A stretch of DNA of 64,000 nt from Lysobacter sp. (GCA_011526085.1 WYBC01000008.1:1-64000); one strand, 5' to 3'; positions 19,503 to 31,238 are shown, counted from the first letter of the stretch. The notes: generated by a model from the sequence alone, not told the origin. A program made the numbers and translations.

Positions 19503-19973
19503 TCAGGCGCGATGGTAGGGATGATTCGCCAGCAGCGCCGCGGCGCGGTACAGCTGCTCGGCCAGCACCAGCCGCACCAGCATGTGCGGCAAGGTCAGCG
19601 GCCCCAGCGACCAGCGCTCGTCGGCGCGGGCCAGGACTTCGGGCGCATGCCCTTCGGGGCCGCCGATCAGGAAGGCGAGATCGCGGCCACCGCCGCGCCA
19701 GTGCTCCAGCCGCTGCGCGAGTTCCTCGGAGCCGTGCATTTTCCCGCGGCCGTCGAGGGCGACGATGTGGGCCGATTTCGGCAGCGCGGCGAGCACGCGC
19801 GCGCCTTCGTCGGCGGTCGCGCGCGCGGCATCGCGTCCCTTGCCGCGCAGGCCGGGTTCGATTTCGATCAGATCCAGCGGCAGCCAGAACGACAGCCGCT
19901 TGCGGTATTCGGCGAAGCCTTCCGCGACCCATGCGGGTGCGCGTTCGCCGACGGCGATGAGACGCGCCTTCAC
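19503..19973 (-). CDS. rlmH: 23S rRNA pseudouridine-1915 methyltransferase RlmH
   Basis: A 156-residue SPOUT methyltransferase that makes m3-pseudouridine 1915 in helix 69 of 23S rRNA on assembled 70S ribosomes. The size is exact for the family. The SPOUT knot sequence FLIGGPEGHAPEVL and the C-terminal LTLPHMLVRLVLAEQLYRA are present, with the conserved end NHPYHRA. The start is a GTG at 19973 giving (M)KARLIAVG, the family consensus. Last gene of the leuS-lptE-holA-nadD-rsfS-rlmH operon, 34 bp after rsfS. Confidence 0.96.
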   Translation of the reverse strand: MKARLIAVGERAPAWVAEGFAEYRKRLSFWLPLDLIEIEPGLRGKGRDAARATADEGARVLAALPKSAHIVALDGRGKMHGSEELAQRLEHWRGGGRDLAFLIGGPEGHAPEVLARADERWSLGPLTLPHMLVRLVLAEQLYRAAALLANHPYHRA

Positions 19974-20007
19974 GGGCTCGGCTTCGCCTGCATCGCCGTT
20001 TCGGCGA

Positions 20008-20409
20008 TCAGGCCTCGTCGCCCGGCGGCTGGTCGCCCACCGTCCACAGCCGCTCCAGCGCGTAGAACTCGCGCACGCGGGGCAGCATGACGTGGACGAC
20101 GACATCGCCGAGGTCGGCGAGCACCCATTCGGCCTCGCGCTCGCCCTCGACGCCCAGCGGCATCACGTCCAGTTCCTTCACCATCCGCACCACTTCGTCG
20201 GCGATCGACTTCACGTGGCGGGTGGAGGTGCCGGACGCGATCACGAGGTAATCGCAGACGCTGGTCTTGCCGCGGACATCGATCTCGACCACGTCCTTGG
20301 CCTTGAGGTTCTCCACCGCGGCGTGGACCTGCTTCAGCAGGGCCTGGGCGGACGGCGGCGGTTTGGGCAGCACGGTCTTGATCACGTGCGCATTGTTGGA
20401 ACTGGACAA
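20008..20409 (-). CDS. rsfS: Ribosome silencing factor RsfS
   Basis: A 133-residue RsfS/Iojap protein, which binds L14 and blocks 30S-50S joining when nutrients run low. The core runs from VVEIDVRGKTSVCDYLVIASGTSTRHVKSIADEV to GEREAEWVLADLGDVVVHVM. The start is a TTG at 20409 supported by AGGA seven bases upstream. A Pro-rich tail precedes the domain. It lies between nadD and rlmH, the widely conserved order. Confidence 0.95.
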   Translation of the reverse strand: MSSSNNAHVIKTVLPKPPPSAQALLKQVHAAVENLKAKDVVEIDVRGKTSVCDYLVIASGTSTRHVKSIADEVVRMVKELDVMPLGVEGEREAEWVLADLGDVVVHVMLPRVREFYALERLWTVGDQPPGDEA

Positions 20410-20436
20410 GAGCGGTCCTCGCGTGGAATGGCGGAA

Positions 20437-21135
20437 TTATACGCCCGGGGAGCCGGGCAGCCGGACCACGGCCCCCGACGAAGCGCTGCCGTAGAGCCCG
20501 TGGGCGGCGATGTACTTCGCCACCGGCAGCGGCAGCAGGTGATGCCAGGTCTCGCCTGCCGCGATCCGGCGCCGGATCTGGGTGGCCGATTCGCCGTGCA
20601 GCGGCTGGCGCAGGCGCAGCAGCTTGCCGCCGGGCGCCCCGCGCAGGGCCGCGGCGTCGAGGGTCCAGCGCCCGCCCACGAGCCGCGCCACCGGCGGCGG
20701 CAGGTGTTCGTCCAGTGCGCTGCCGGGACGTTCGGCGACGACCCAGTGCGCGCCGGCCAGCAGCGCCTCGGGTTCCTTCCAGGTCGCGAAGCCATGCAGG
20801 CTGTCGGCGCCGATCAGGAACGCGATCGGCGCCTGCTCGCCGTGCTTCGCCCGCAGCTCGCGCAGGGTGTCGATGGTGTAGCTCGGGGCGTCGGTGGTGG
20901 CGGCACGTTCCAGTTCGCGCCGGTCCACGCGCAGCCCGGCCTGGCCTTCGATGGCGAGATCGAGCATCGCCGCGCGGTGCTCGGCGCTGGCGCCGGGGGC
21001 CTCGCGATGCGGCGGATCGGCGGCCGGCATCAGCCAGATCGTGGTGCCCAGAGCCTCGCGCGCGGCGCGGGCGATGGCCAGGTGCCCGTTGTGCACGGGG
21101 TCGAAGGTGCCGCCGTAGAAGGCGCGGAGCAACAT
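20437..21135 (-). CDS. nadD: Nicotinate-nucleotide adenylyltransferase
   Basis: A 232-residue NadD, which converts nicotinate mononucleotide and ATP to deamido-NAD in NAD biosynthesis. The nucleotidyltransferase signature GGTFDPVHNGHL is at residue 8 and the second motif SATQIRRRI near residue 190; LIGADSLHGFATW lies between. The ATG at 21135 begins five bases after the holA stop. Its C-terminus, KYIAAHGLYG, is standard and followed by a short extra tail. Confidence 0.95.
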   Translation of the reverse strand: MLLRAFYGGTFDPVHNGHLAIARAAREALGTTIWLMPAADPPHREAPGASAEHRAAMLDLAIEGQAGLRVDRRELERAATTDAPSYTIDTLRELRAKHGEQAPIAFLIGADSLHGFATWKEPEALLAGAHWVVAERPGSALDEHLPPPVARLVGGRWTLDAAALRGAPGGKLLRLRQPLHGESATQIRRRIAAGETWHHLLPLPVAKYIAAHGLYGSASSGAVVRLPGSPGV

Positions 21136-21140
21136 GCGCG

Positions 21141-22199
21141 TCAGCTCCCGGCGCGCCGGGTCAGCAGCTGCGCGCCGCGCGCTTCGGCCATCGCCAGCAG
21201 CAGGCGTTCCAGCGCCAGCCAGGCGTCGGCCGGCTCCTCGCCGATGCGCGGGCGTCCCTTGGCGATGCGGTCGACGCGACCGGCTTCGACCACCAGCCGT
21301 TCCCAGCGCGCGGCGTCGTGGCGCTGCAGCGCGCGGCGATAGACGGCCTGCTTCGAATCCCAGACCCGCTGCGCCTTGAACTCGGCGGCCAGATTGCCGC
21401 CCTTGGCGTTGACCCGCGCGAGGGCGGCGACCCGCTGCAGTTCCATCACCAGCATGCCCATCAGCGCCGGCACCGCCTCGCCTTCCGCGCGCAGGCCATG
21501 CAGCATGCGCAGCGCCTGCGCGGCCTGGCCGTTGAGCGCGGCATCGAGCAGCCGGAACACGTCGAAACGCGCGGCGTCGGCGACGTACGATTCCATCCGC
21601 GCCAGATCGATCGGCTGACCGTCGCTGAGCAGCACCAGTTTGTCGATTTCCTGAGCCGCGGCGAGCAAATTGCCTTCGACCCGTTCCACCAGCCGCTCCA
21701 CTGCATCGCGATCGGCGCGCAGGCCGCGCGCGCGCAGGCGGCGTTCGACCCAATCGGTGAGTTCGTGAGGTTTGAGCGCCCAGGCGATGGCGTGATGGCC
21801 GACGCGGGCGACGGCTTCGCTCCACTTGCCGCCATGCTGGCGGCTCCAGTCGTCGCCGGTGATCAGCAGGACCACGTCCTGCGGCGCCTGCGCGCAGAAA
21901 TCGGAGATGACCTCGGCGCCGTCCTTGCCGGGCTTGGCCGACGGCAGGCGCACTTCGACCAGCCGGCGCGAGGCGAACAGGCTCATCGCGCCGAAGCTGC
22001 GGGTCAGTTGGTGCCAGTCGAAATCGCGGCCGTCGGCGTCGAACACCTCGCGCTCGGCGATGCCCTCGGTGCGGGCGCGGGCGCGCACGGCGTCCGCCGC
22101 TTCCAGCACCCGCAGCGGTTCGGGGCCGGAGATCAGGTAAACCGGGCGCAGGGGCTCGTTGTCGAGCTGCGCGATCAGGCGTTCCGGGGTGAGTTCCAT
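21141..22199 (-). CDS. holA: DNA polymerase III subunit delta
   Basis: A 352-residue HolA, the clamp-loader delta subunit that opens the beta sliding clamp. The N-terminus PERLIAQLDNEPLRPVYLISGPEPLRVLEAADAVR matches the family; the ATPase-like region lacks a Walker A motif, as expected for delta. The C-terminal collar domain contains RVWDSKQAVYRRALQRHD. The ATG at 22199 follows lptE after 24 bp. Confidence 0.94.
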   Translation of the reverse strand: MELTPERLIAQLDNEPLRPVYLISGPEPLRVLEAADAVRARARTEGIAEREVFDADGRDFDWHQLTRSFGAMSLFASRRLVEVRLPSAKPGKDGAEVISDFCAQAPQDVVLLITGDDWSRQHGGKWSEAVARVGHHAIAWALKPHELTDWVERRLRARGLRADRDAVERLVERVEGNLLAAAQEIDKLVLLSDGQPIDLARMESYVADAARFDVFRLLDAALNGQAAQALRMLHGLRAEGEAVPALMGMLVMELQRVAALARVNAKGGNLAAEFKAQRVWDSKQAVYRRALQRHDAARWERLVVEAGRVDRIAKGRPRIGEEPADAWLALERLLLAMAEARGAQLLTRRAGS

Positions 22200-22223
22200 C
22201 GCGAAGCGGCGGACGCGCCGCGC

Positions 22224-22742
22224 TCAGGGCGCCTTCGCGGCCCCGGACGCGCGCAGCGCGGCGTCGATCCGGCGCAGAATCGCGGCGTTCATGTCGCGAC
22301 GCATTTCGGTCACCAGCAACTCGCGTTCGCTGTTGCGACCGATGGTGTCGGACGGCGGCGCGATGTAGTCGCGCGACAGTTCAACCGCCTGCTGCGGCAC
22401 GATCATGCTGTCGTCGGCCTTGCGCAGCCGGAACACCACGGCATAGCGCAGGCTGTATTCCTGGGCCCGGCCCTGGGTGTCGACCGAGATCGGCAGGTCC
22501 GCCCATTTCTCCGAGAGGATTTCCAGTGTCGTCGCCCCCTCGGCATTGGCCTCGGCCGGGGTGGCGCCGGCGTTCTCCAGCGCGCGCGCCAGCGAATCGG
22601 CCAGCGGGCTGTAGGGGTCGCGGGCGGTCACCGCCACCGCGCCGAGGTCGGCCGGCAGCACCAGCGCGTTGCGCAGGTGGAATCCGCAGCCGGAAAGCGC
22701 GGCGACGAGCAGGAAAGCGAGGGCGAAGCGGATCGTTTTCAT
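22224..22742 (-). CDS. lptE: LPS-assembly lipoprotein LptE
   Basis: A 172-residue outer-membrane lipoprotein that plugs LptD and helps place lipopolysaccharide on the cell surface. The lipoprotein signal ends LSGCGFHLRNALVLP, with Cys near residue 19 and the family's GFHLR motif directly after it. The C-terminal half contains ELLVTEMRRDMNAAILRRIDAAL. It is located between leuS and holA, as in most gammaproteobacteria. Confidence 0.94.
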   Translation of the reverse strand: MKTIRFALAFLLVAALSGCGFHLRNALVLPADLGAVAVTARDPYSPLADSLARALENAGATPAEANAEGATTLEILSEKWADLPISVDTQGRAQEYSLRYAVVFRLRKADDSMIVPQQAVELSRDYIAPPSDTIGRNSERELLVTEMRRDMNAAILRRIDAALRASGAAKAP

Positions 22743-22789
22743 GGGCGCAGTCTGGCGGAGGCGGGGACGGGCGGCAAGCGGCGGCAACC

Positions 22790-25477
<2,688 letters not shown>

Positions 25478-25536
25478 CTACCGTACCGGGCCCTCGGTCG
25501 CCACGGCGGGCGGCCCAGGGCAGCGTCCGCCGCCGC

Positions 25537-26103
25537 TCAGTCCATCCCGTAGCCGACCGGAGACCTTCGCAGGATCTCGAAATGGCAGCGTTCGGCGCCG
25601 TAGTGCATGCACTGCGTCTCGCGGATCTCGATGTCCTCGCCGTACTTCTTCGACAGCCCCTTGACGATGCCCTTGGCCACGAAACAGAGGCGGCGTTCCG
25701 AGTGATAGGTCAGCAGCATCCGGTGCTCGCCCTGGCGGGTGGCGCGCAACTCCGGCGGATTGCGCCGGGGATTGTGGCGATGGATGGCGTCGTGGATCTT
25801 GTTGCTGGCGTTTTCCAGCACCTCGAACGTCCGCCATTCTGGACGCACGAACATCTCGTAGTAGGTGACCAGCGACGGGCCGACGAAATCGCCGAAGTCC
25901 TCCAGCACCGCCGGCAGCGGCACCTTGAGCATCCGCGCCGCCGTGGACGCGAGATTCACGATCTCCTCGTCGGGATACTGGGCGACCGGGAAATAGACCT
26001 TGTAGCCGATGCCTGCTTCCGCGAGCAGCGCGTCCCAGGTGTCGCGGCCGCCATGACGTTCGATGACATAGCTGCGCAGGAAATCGAAAATAACGCCGTA
26101 CAT
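25537..26103 (-). CDS. Stand-alone H-NOX (haem NO-binding) protein
   Basis: A 188-residue H-NOX/HNOB domain protein, related to the haem domain of soluble guanylate cyclase, which senses NO or O2. Key residues are present: the YPDEEIVNL helix at 43-51, a proximal His at 104 (NKIH) and the haem-propionate-binding YxSxR motif at Y133-S135-R137. A Cys pair lies in the C-terminal segment CMHYGAERCHFEI (165-177). AGGGGG precedes the ATG. H-NOX genes usually sit beside a histidine kinase, a cyclic-di-GMP enzyme or a chemotaxis gene; none is adjacent, so its output partner is unknown. Confidence 0.88.
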   Translation of the reverse strand: MYGVIFDFLRSYVIERHGGRDTWDALLAEAGIGYKVYFPVAQYPDEEIVNLASTAARMLKVPLPAVLEDFGDFVGPSLVTYYEMFVRPEWRTFEVLENASNKIHDAIHRHNPRRNPPELRATRQGEHRMLLTYHSERRLCFVAKGIVKGLSKKYGEDIEIRETQCMHYGAERCHFEILRRSPVGYGMD

Positions 26104-26190
26104 GAGCCCCCTTGTACCTCTCCCTGTACCGGCGCACCGGGACCGCCATGCGGCGGGCCGGTCGGCCGGGGCCGAGGTCGTCCTTGAGTG

Positions 26191-26205
26191 ATTGATGACC
26201 TCAAT
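26191..26205. promoter_or_regulatory. Inverted repeat upstream of H-NOX gene
   Basis: An ATTGA-N5-TCAAT inverted repeat, extendable to TGATTGA/TCAATTA with one mismatch, in an A/T-rich patch about 90 bp upstream of the H-NOX start. It resembles but does not match an FNR/Dnr box (spacing one base short). It may be an operator or part of the promoter. The remainder of 26104-26443 holds no gene that I can support. Confidence 0.35.
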
Positions 26206-26443
26206 TAATCACACAACGATGATCCGCCGCAAGCCGCGCGCGCAGGCGACGACACCGCCCATTTCCACGAACGAACGCAACGTGCTTCTTCCGCATCGCG
26301 ATCCCGCGGGCCTGCGAAGGGCCCGGACAGGTACGCGCGTTCCCCCATGACGGCAGTCGAATCACCATCGACCGGCGCTCCGCCCTGCGCCGTCCGGGGA
26401 TTCCGCGCGCTCCGGCGGCCATCCTGCCTGCGCGGACACGCGA

Positions 26444-26962
26444 TCAGGGCTCGATCGAAATCGGCGTATCCACCGCCACCAGCCGCCAGACCTCCTCGAT
26501 CTCGCGATCGGTCAGCGCGATGCAACCGTCGGTCCAGTCGCGGCCGTAACCGGGCGGCGTTCCGCCGTGGATCATGATGTCGCCGCCGGGATCGACGCCG
26601 CGTGCGCGCGCCTGTGCGCGATCCGCTTCGTTCGGATACGAGACCCGCAGCGACAGATGGAAACGGCTCTTGTCGTTGCGGAATGTGATGCGGTAGAGGC
26701 CTTCGGGCGTGCGTTCGTCGCCCTGCTGCCGCTTGTGCCCGACCGGCGCGTCGCCGAGCAGGATGCGATAGGTCCGGATCATCTTGCCATCGCGCAGCAA
26801 CTGCATGCGCCGCTCGGATTTGTCGACGCGGATTTCGTCCGCGCGTTCCCCTGCCGGCGCCAGCGCAGGCGGCCAGACGACCGGCTTGCGCGCATGCAGC
26901 GACGATGCCGCGAGCGCGCAGAGGCCGAGAACCAGCCACGGGCGCAACCACTGTCGTTTCAT
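26444..26962 (-). CDS. L,D-transpeptidase (YkuD) family protein
   Basis: A 172-residue exported YkuD-domain protein. Such enzymes make 3-3 peptidoglycan cross-links or attach proteins to peptidoglycan. A signal peptide covers residues 1-24. The domain starts IRVDKSERRMQLLRDGKMIRTY. The catalytic motif is spread over MIHGGTPPGYGRDWTDGCIAL, with His132 and nucleophile Cys147 (TDGC in place of the common SxGC). It starts four bases after the AidB-like gene stop, so the two are probably co-transcribed. Confidence 0.9.
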   Translation of the reverse strand: MKRQWLRPWLVLGLCALAASSLHARKPVVWPPALAPAGERADEIRVDKSERRMQLLRDGKMIRTYRILLGDAPVGHKRQQGDERTPEGLYRITFRNDKSRFHLSLRVSYPNEADRAQARARGVDPGGDIMIHGGTPPGYGRDWTDGCIALTDREIEEVWRLVAVDTPISIEP

Positions 26963-26966
26963 CGCT

Positions 26967-28664
26967 TCAGGACTCCATGCGCGCGAGCGCGCCGTCGATA
27001 TCGTCGTGCGCGGTCAGCGTACCGAACACCATGCCGCGAGCGCCACCCAGCCGGCTGCGGCAGAAGGCCTCGGCCAGCGGGCTGTCGGCGCGCAGCAGTG
27101 TCGCCGCCTGCAGCGCCAGCGCGAGACGTTCGACCAGCGCGCGTGCGCCAGCCTGCGCCGCGTCGGAATCCATCGTGAGCATCGCCGCCGTGTCGGCCGC
27201 GACCGCCATCGCCCAGGCGTCGTAGGCGGGATGCCGCCCGGTCGCCGAGAGCAGCGCCGCACGCAGCGCATTCACCGCCAAGGGCTCGCGCTGCAGCGCG
27301 CGCAGCACGTCGAGGCACTGGATGTTGCCGCTGCCTTCCCAGATCGAATTCAGCGGCGCCTGCCGGTACAGCCGCGGCAGCATCGATTCTTCGACGTAAC
27401 CCGCACCGCCGAGGCATTCCTGCGCTTCATTGACGAAGGCCGGCGCGCGCTTGCAGATCCAGAATTTGCCGATCGCGGTGGCCACGCGCGCGAACCCGGC
27501 TTCGAGCCTGTCGTGCGGCGCACGATCGACCGCGCCGGCGAGACGCAGCGCGAACGCGGTGGCGGCTTCGGATTCGATCGCGAGATCGGCCAGCACGTTG
27601 CGCATCAGCGGCTGCTCGATCAACCGCTTGCCGAAGGCGACGCGATGCCGGCAATGATGCAGCGCCTGGATCAGGGCCATGCGCATTTCCGCGGCGGAGC
27701 CGAGCATGCAGTCCAGTCGCGTCAGCATGACCATGTCGAGGATGACCGCGACACCGCGCCCTTCCTCTCCGATGCGCAGCGCGCGGGCACCGGCGAATTC
27801 GACTTCCGACGATGCGTTCGACCAGTCGCCGAGCTTGTCCTTGAGACGCATGACCCGGAACGCGTTCTTCGCACCGTCGGGCAGGCGTCTGGGCATCAGG
27901 AAACAGCTCAGGCCGCCAGGCGCCTGCGCCAGCACCAGGAACGCATCGGACATCGGCGCGGAGAAGAACCATTTGTGCCCGGTCAGCGCGTACGCGTCGC
28001 CGCCGGGCAGCGGCATCGCCGCGGTCTCGTTGCTGCGCACATCGCTGCCGCCCTGCTTCTCGGTCATGCCCATGCCGAGGGTGACGCCGGCCTTGTCCGC
28101 CATCGGCACGTCGCGGCGGTCGTACCCCGCGGACGCCGCCTTCGCGGCCCACGCGTGCAGCGCGGGTTCGCGGCGCAGCGCGGGCACCGCGGCATGGGTC
28201 ATGGTCAAGGGACAACTGCTGCCCGGTTCGACCTGATGATGCAGGAAACTCAGCGCCGCGCGGGCAACGTGCGCACCCTCCACCGGCAGCGACCACTGCG
28301 CGGGCGCCCACGACAGTCCGGCGACGCCCTGCGCGATCGCCGTGCCCATGATCTCGTGGTAGGCGGGATGGAATTCGACCGTGTCGATGCGATGGCCGAA
28401 ACGATCATGGCTGCGCAGCCGCGGACGATCGCGATGCGCATCCCAGCCCAGGCGATACAGCGCATCGCCCGCGATGCGGCCGTAACCGGCGAGATGCGCG
28501 GAGAACGCGTCGCCGCCTTCGCGCGCCACCGCCTCGCGCAGCGCCGGATCGGTCGCCCAGAGGTCGCAGGGACCGAACTCGGGCGGCTGGTTGCGCACCG
28601 CGTGGGTGTCGCCATGGGCTTCGGTGGAAGAACCGGCGATGGACGGGCCGTCGATGGACATCAT
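26967..28664 (-). CDS. AidB-like acyl-CoA dehydrogenase
   Basis: A 565-residue acyl-CoA dehydrogenase of the AidB subgroup (isovaleryl-CoA dehydrogenase/alkylation response). E. coli AidB binds DNA and FAD and limits alkylation damage. Motifs: GMGMTEKQGGSDVRSNE (FAD region), LTGHKWFFSAPMSDAFLVLAQ and GGAGYVEESMLPRLYRQAPLNSIWEGSGNIQCLDVLR at the AidB-type C-terminal helices. ATG codons at 28664 and 28661 share one GGAG. It is preceded by an FAD monooxygenase gene after 29 bp and followed by the L,D-transpeptidase gene. The real acyl substrate is unknown. Confidence 0.85.
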   Translation of the reverse strand: MMSIDGPSIAGSSTEAHGDTHAVRNQPPEFGPCDLWATDPALREAVAREGGDAFSAHLAGYGRIAGDALYRLGWDAHRDRPRLRSHDRFGHRIDTVEFHPAYHEIMGTAIAQGVAGLSWAPAQWSLPVEGAHVARAALSFLHHQVEPGSSCPLTMTHAAVPALRREPALHAWAAKAASAGYDRRDVPMADKAGVTLGMGMTEKQGGSDVRSNETAAMPLPGGDAYALTGHKWFFSAPMSDAFLVLAQAPGGLSCFLMPRRLPDGAKNAFRVMRLKDKLGDWSNASSEVEFAGARALRIGEEGRGVAVILDMVMLTRLDCMLGSAAEMRMALIQALHHCRHRVAFGKRLIEQPLMRNVLADLAIESEAATAFALRLAGAVDRAPHDRLEAGFARVATAIGKFWICKRAPAFVNEAQECLGGAGYVEESMLPRLYRQAPLNSIWEGSGNIQCLDVLRALQREPLAVNALRAALLSATGRHPAYDAWAMAVAADTAAMLTMDSDAAQAGARALVERLALALQAATLLRADSPLAEAFCRSRLGGARGMVFGTLTAHDDIDGALARMES

Positions 28665-28693
28665 GCGCTCCGCGCGGAAGACGATGACAGACT

Positions 28694-29917
28694 TTAGCGC
28701 TCCGCGAGCGCGCGCAGGAACCCGTCGGGCAAGGGCCATGTGCCGAACCAGCCGCGTCGGGTGCCGGTGAGCACGCGCAGCGACTGCCCGCGCCCGCCCG
28801 GGATGCGCGACATCGGATGGAACAGCAGATCGCGCAGCGCGGCGACGCGGTCGTGCCCCGACTGGAACAGCGGCGTCAGCCAGCGGCTCCAGAGGTGATA
28901 CATGCCCAGGTGCGTCCGTCGATCCCGCTGATAGGCCGACAGCGCGGCGGGGATGTCGGCGGACGCGCGCAGCGCATCGCGCAGCGCCAGCGCGTCGACC
29001 AGCGCCATGTTCGCGCCCTGCCCCAACTGCGGGCTCATCGCATGCGCGGCGTCGCCGACCAGCACCGCGCGGCCGCGATGCCAGCGCTTGAGTACGCTGT
29101 CGCGATAACGGGCCTGCGCCAGGCCCGCGGGAATCTCGGTGTCGCGCAGGTGCGGCAGCACTTCCGGCCAGACCTCGCCCACGTCGTCGCGCCAGCGCGC
29201 GGCGTCGCGACCCGACTCCGCGAGTTCGGCCGCCGGCAGGCTCCAGAAGAAACTCAGCCGCGGCACCGGATCGTCCGGACGCGTCCCGACCGGCAACATT
29301 CCCACCATCCGCCGCGCCCGCCGATAGCGTTGCCGCAGTTCTTCCGGCCAGGCCCAATCGCCGGCCGGCACCAGGCACCACTGCGCGCCCCAGGGATACG
29401 GCCGATCGAAGGCGATCTCGCCGATGCCGGCACGCAGTTTCGACGCCGCACCGTCGGCGACCGCGATCAGATCGAAGGCGCCGTGCTCATCGCCGCGATC
29501 GTCGCGCAGCACGCCGCGTTCGGCATCGATCGAGACGATTTCGCGACCGCAGTGCAGCGATCGCTGTTCGTTCCACGCCGCATCGAGCAGTTGGAAGATC
29601 GCGCCGCGCTGCATCCCGAGGCCGAACAGCGCTGGATGCAGTTCCCGGTAGCGCATGTCCATCACCGGACGCGCGTCCACGGTCTCGCCATACAGCCTGC
29701 GCACCGGCGCGCCGTGCGCAAGCGCCGCCGGCAGCAGGCCCAGCGACCACAGCGCGCACAAGCCGGTGGGCTGCAGCAGGAAACCGGCGCCGACCGGGCC
29801 GGGTTCGGCGACGCGTTCGAAGACTTCGACGCGATGACCGTCGCGTCCGAGCGCGAGTGCGAGCGCCTGTCCGGCGGTGCCGTAACCGACGACGGCGATG
29901 CGAAGCGTGGTCTTCAT
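28694..29917 (-). CDS. FAD-dependent monooxygenase (PHBH fold)
   Basis: A 407-residue flavoprotein of the class A aromatic hydroxylase group (UbiH/PHBH-like). The N-terminal Rossmann site is IAVVGYGTAGQALALALG, and the second FAD motif GDAAHAMSPQLGQGANMALVDA lies near residue 290. A DG-type motif lies around LIAVADGAASKLR. No membrane segment is present. It heads a probable operon with the AidB-like dehydrogenase. The substrate is not identifiable from sequence; involvement in ubiquinone synthesis is not supported by neighbours. Confidence 0.85.
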   Translation of the reverse strand: MKTTLRIAVVGYGTAGQALALALGRDGHRVEVFERVAEPGPVGAGFLLQPTGLCALWSLGLLPAALAHGAPVRRLYGETVDARPVMDMRYRELHPALFGLGMQRGAIFQLLDAAWNEQRSLHCGREIVSIDAERGVLRDDRGDEHGAFDLIAVADGAASKLRAGIGEIAFDRPYPWGAQWCLVPAGDWAWPEELRQRYRRARRMVGMLPVGTRPDDPVPRLSFFWSLPAAELAESGRDAARWRDDVGEVWPEVLPHLRDTEIPAGLAQARYRDSVLKRWHRGRAVLVGDAAHAMSPQLGQGANMALVDALALRDALRASADIPAALSAYQRDRRTHLGMYHLWSRWLTPLFQSGHDRVAALRDLLFHPMSRIPGGRGQSLRVLTGTRRGWFGTWPLPDGFLRALAER

Positions 29918-29996
29918 GCGATGGGCTTCACGAGGCGGGCGATCCTTGCGCAGGAGATCATCCGGGGAGGATCGTGCGCGACTTGATCCGGAGATA

Positions 29997-30023
29997 CGAA
30001 AAGGCCCCGCCGAAGCGGGGCCT
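29997..30023 (-). terminator. Rho-independent terminator of csp gene
   Basis: A 9-bp perfect stem (30002-30010 with 30015-30023, four-base loop) followed on the minus strand by TTTTCG. It lies 31 bp after the cold shock gene stop. Confidence 0.85.
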
Positions 30024-30053
30024 GCGATGGGCTTGCGATGCGGGCCGCCGGCT

Positions 30054-30260
30054 TCAGGCGACCGGCGTCACGCCTGCGGCCTGGGCGCCTTTCGGACCCG
30101 TGGTGACTTCGTACTGCACGCGCTGACCTTCCTGCAGGCTGCGAAAGCCTTTGGAGTTGATCGCCGAAAAGTGGACGAACACATCGGCACTGCCATCCTC
30201 GGGAGCGATAAAGCCAAATCCCTTGGCATCGTTGAACCATTTGACTGTTCCGTACGGCAT
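30054..30260 (-). CDS. Cold shock protein (CspA family)
   Basis: A 68-residue single cold-shock domain that binds single-stranded RNA/DNA and melts mRNA structure. RNP1 KGFGFI and RNP2 VFVHF are intact, and the family opening [15 protein letters not shown] is present. AGGAAT lies just before the ATG at 30260. A leader of about 150 bp separates it from the next gene upstream, room for the structured 5' UTR common to cold-inducible csp genes. It ends with a strong terminator. Confidence 0.93.
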   Translation of the reverse strand: MPYGTVKWFNDAKGFGFIAPEDGSADVFVHFSAINSKGFRSLQEGQRVQYEVTTGPKGAQAAGVTPVA

Positions 30261-30409
30261 ATTCCTAATGACCTCGAGTGGGATGCGGTGTCGTGCGTCG
30301 CCTGGGCGGCTTCCGCACAGGCGCGAGTATGCCTGAGCCGAACCCGTACGCAAGAGGACCATCGCCTCAATCCCGGCATGCGGCCGACGAGCGATTGATG
30401 CCGCCGATC

Positions 30410-31180
30410 TCAAGTTTCCGCGAGCAATGCGTGCAGCAGCGGACCGAGTCCCGCACCGGCCGCTTCGACGTTCGCCAGCACCTCCTGCAGGGTGATCTGT
30501 TCGTCGGGATCGGGACCGGCACCTGCGGCCCAATTGGCGACGATGGCGAGGCACGCGTAATCGAGACTCAATTCGCGCGCCAGGCCGGCTTCGGGCATGC
30601 CGGTCATGCCGACCAGATCGCAGCCGTCGCGTCGCATGCGCGCGATTTCGGCCTTCGTTTCCAGGCGCGGCCCCTGGGTGGCGCCGTAGCAGCCGCCATC
30701 GACCACCGCGACGCCGGCGCGGGACGCCGCCGCAAGAATGTCGGCGCGCAATGCGGGCGTGTACGGATCGCCGAAGTCCACGTGCAGGACGTCGGTGCCC
30801 TCTTCTTCGCACAGGGTCGAGATCCGGCCCCAGGTGTAATCGATGAGCTGGTCCGGACAGCCGAGCGTGCGCGGACCGTAGTGCGCGGCGATGCCGCCGA
30901 CGGTGTTCAGCGCGAGTACGCGGCGCGCACCCACCGCTTCCAGCGCAGCGAGATTGGCGCGGTAGTTGATCTTGTGCGGCGGCACCGAATGGCCTTCGCC
31001 ATGGCGCGCGAGGAAGGCCACCCGGCGGCCCGCCAGCGTGCCGATGCGGATCGGTCCGGACGGCGCGCCGTAGCGGGTGACCGGCTGGCGGGTTTCGACA
31101 TCGTGCAGCTCCGCCAGTGTGTACAGGCCGGTGCCGCCGATGATGGCGAGCGCGATCGCATCGTGCGCGATTGGATTCAT
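30410..31180 (-). CDS. S-methyl-5'-thioinosine phosphorylase
   Basis: A 256-residue purine nucleoside phosphorylase of the MTAP/MTIP group. Pseudomonas-type enzymes cleave methylthioinosine to hypoxanthine and methylthioribose-1-phosphate in methylthioadenosine salvage. Seen: phosphate site [33 protein letters not shown] and the purine-pocket region [14 protein letters not shown] with [29 protein letters not shown]. The adjacent hypoxanthine phosphoribosyltransferase gene fits a hypoxanthine-producing activity. Distinction from plain MTAP or PNP is by context and should be treated as probable. Confidence 0.85.
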   Translation of the reverse strand: MNPIAHDAIALAIIGGTGLYTLAELHDVETRQPVTRYGAPSGPIRIGTLAGRRVAFLARHGEGHSVPPHKINYRANLAALEAVGARRVLALNTVGGIAAHYGPRTLGCPDQLIDYTWGRISTLCEEEGTDVLHVDFGDPYTPALRADILAAASRAGVAVVDGGCYGATQGPRLETKAEIARMRRDGCDLVGMTGMPEAGLARELSLDYACLAIVANWAAGAGPDPDEQITLQEVLANVEAAGAGLGPLLHALLAET

Positions 31181-31238
31181 GGGGTCACGGTCTCCGTCCG
31201 GCGCGCATCGCGCGCAGTCAACATGCGGCCCACGCGGC

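Noticed and set aside
26191-26205. Classical FNR box upstream of the H-NOX gene
   Set aside because: Half-sites are right, but the spacing is one base too short for TTGAT-N4-ATCAA, so I list it only as an inverted repeat.
26201-26422. Possible 73-residue gene upstream of the H-NOX gene
   Set aside because: Arg-rich product without family similarity, no ribosome binding site, and it covers the likely promoter.
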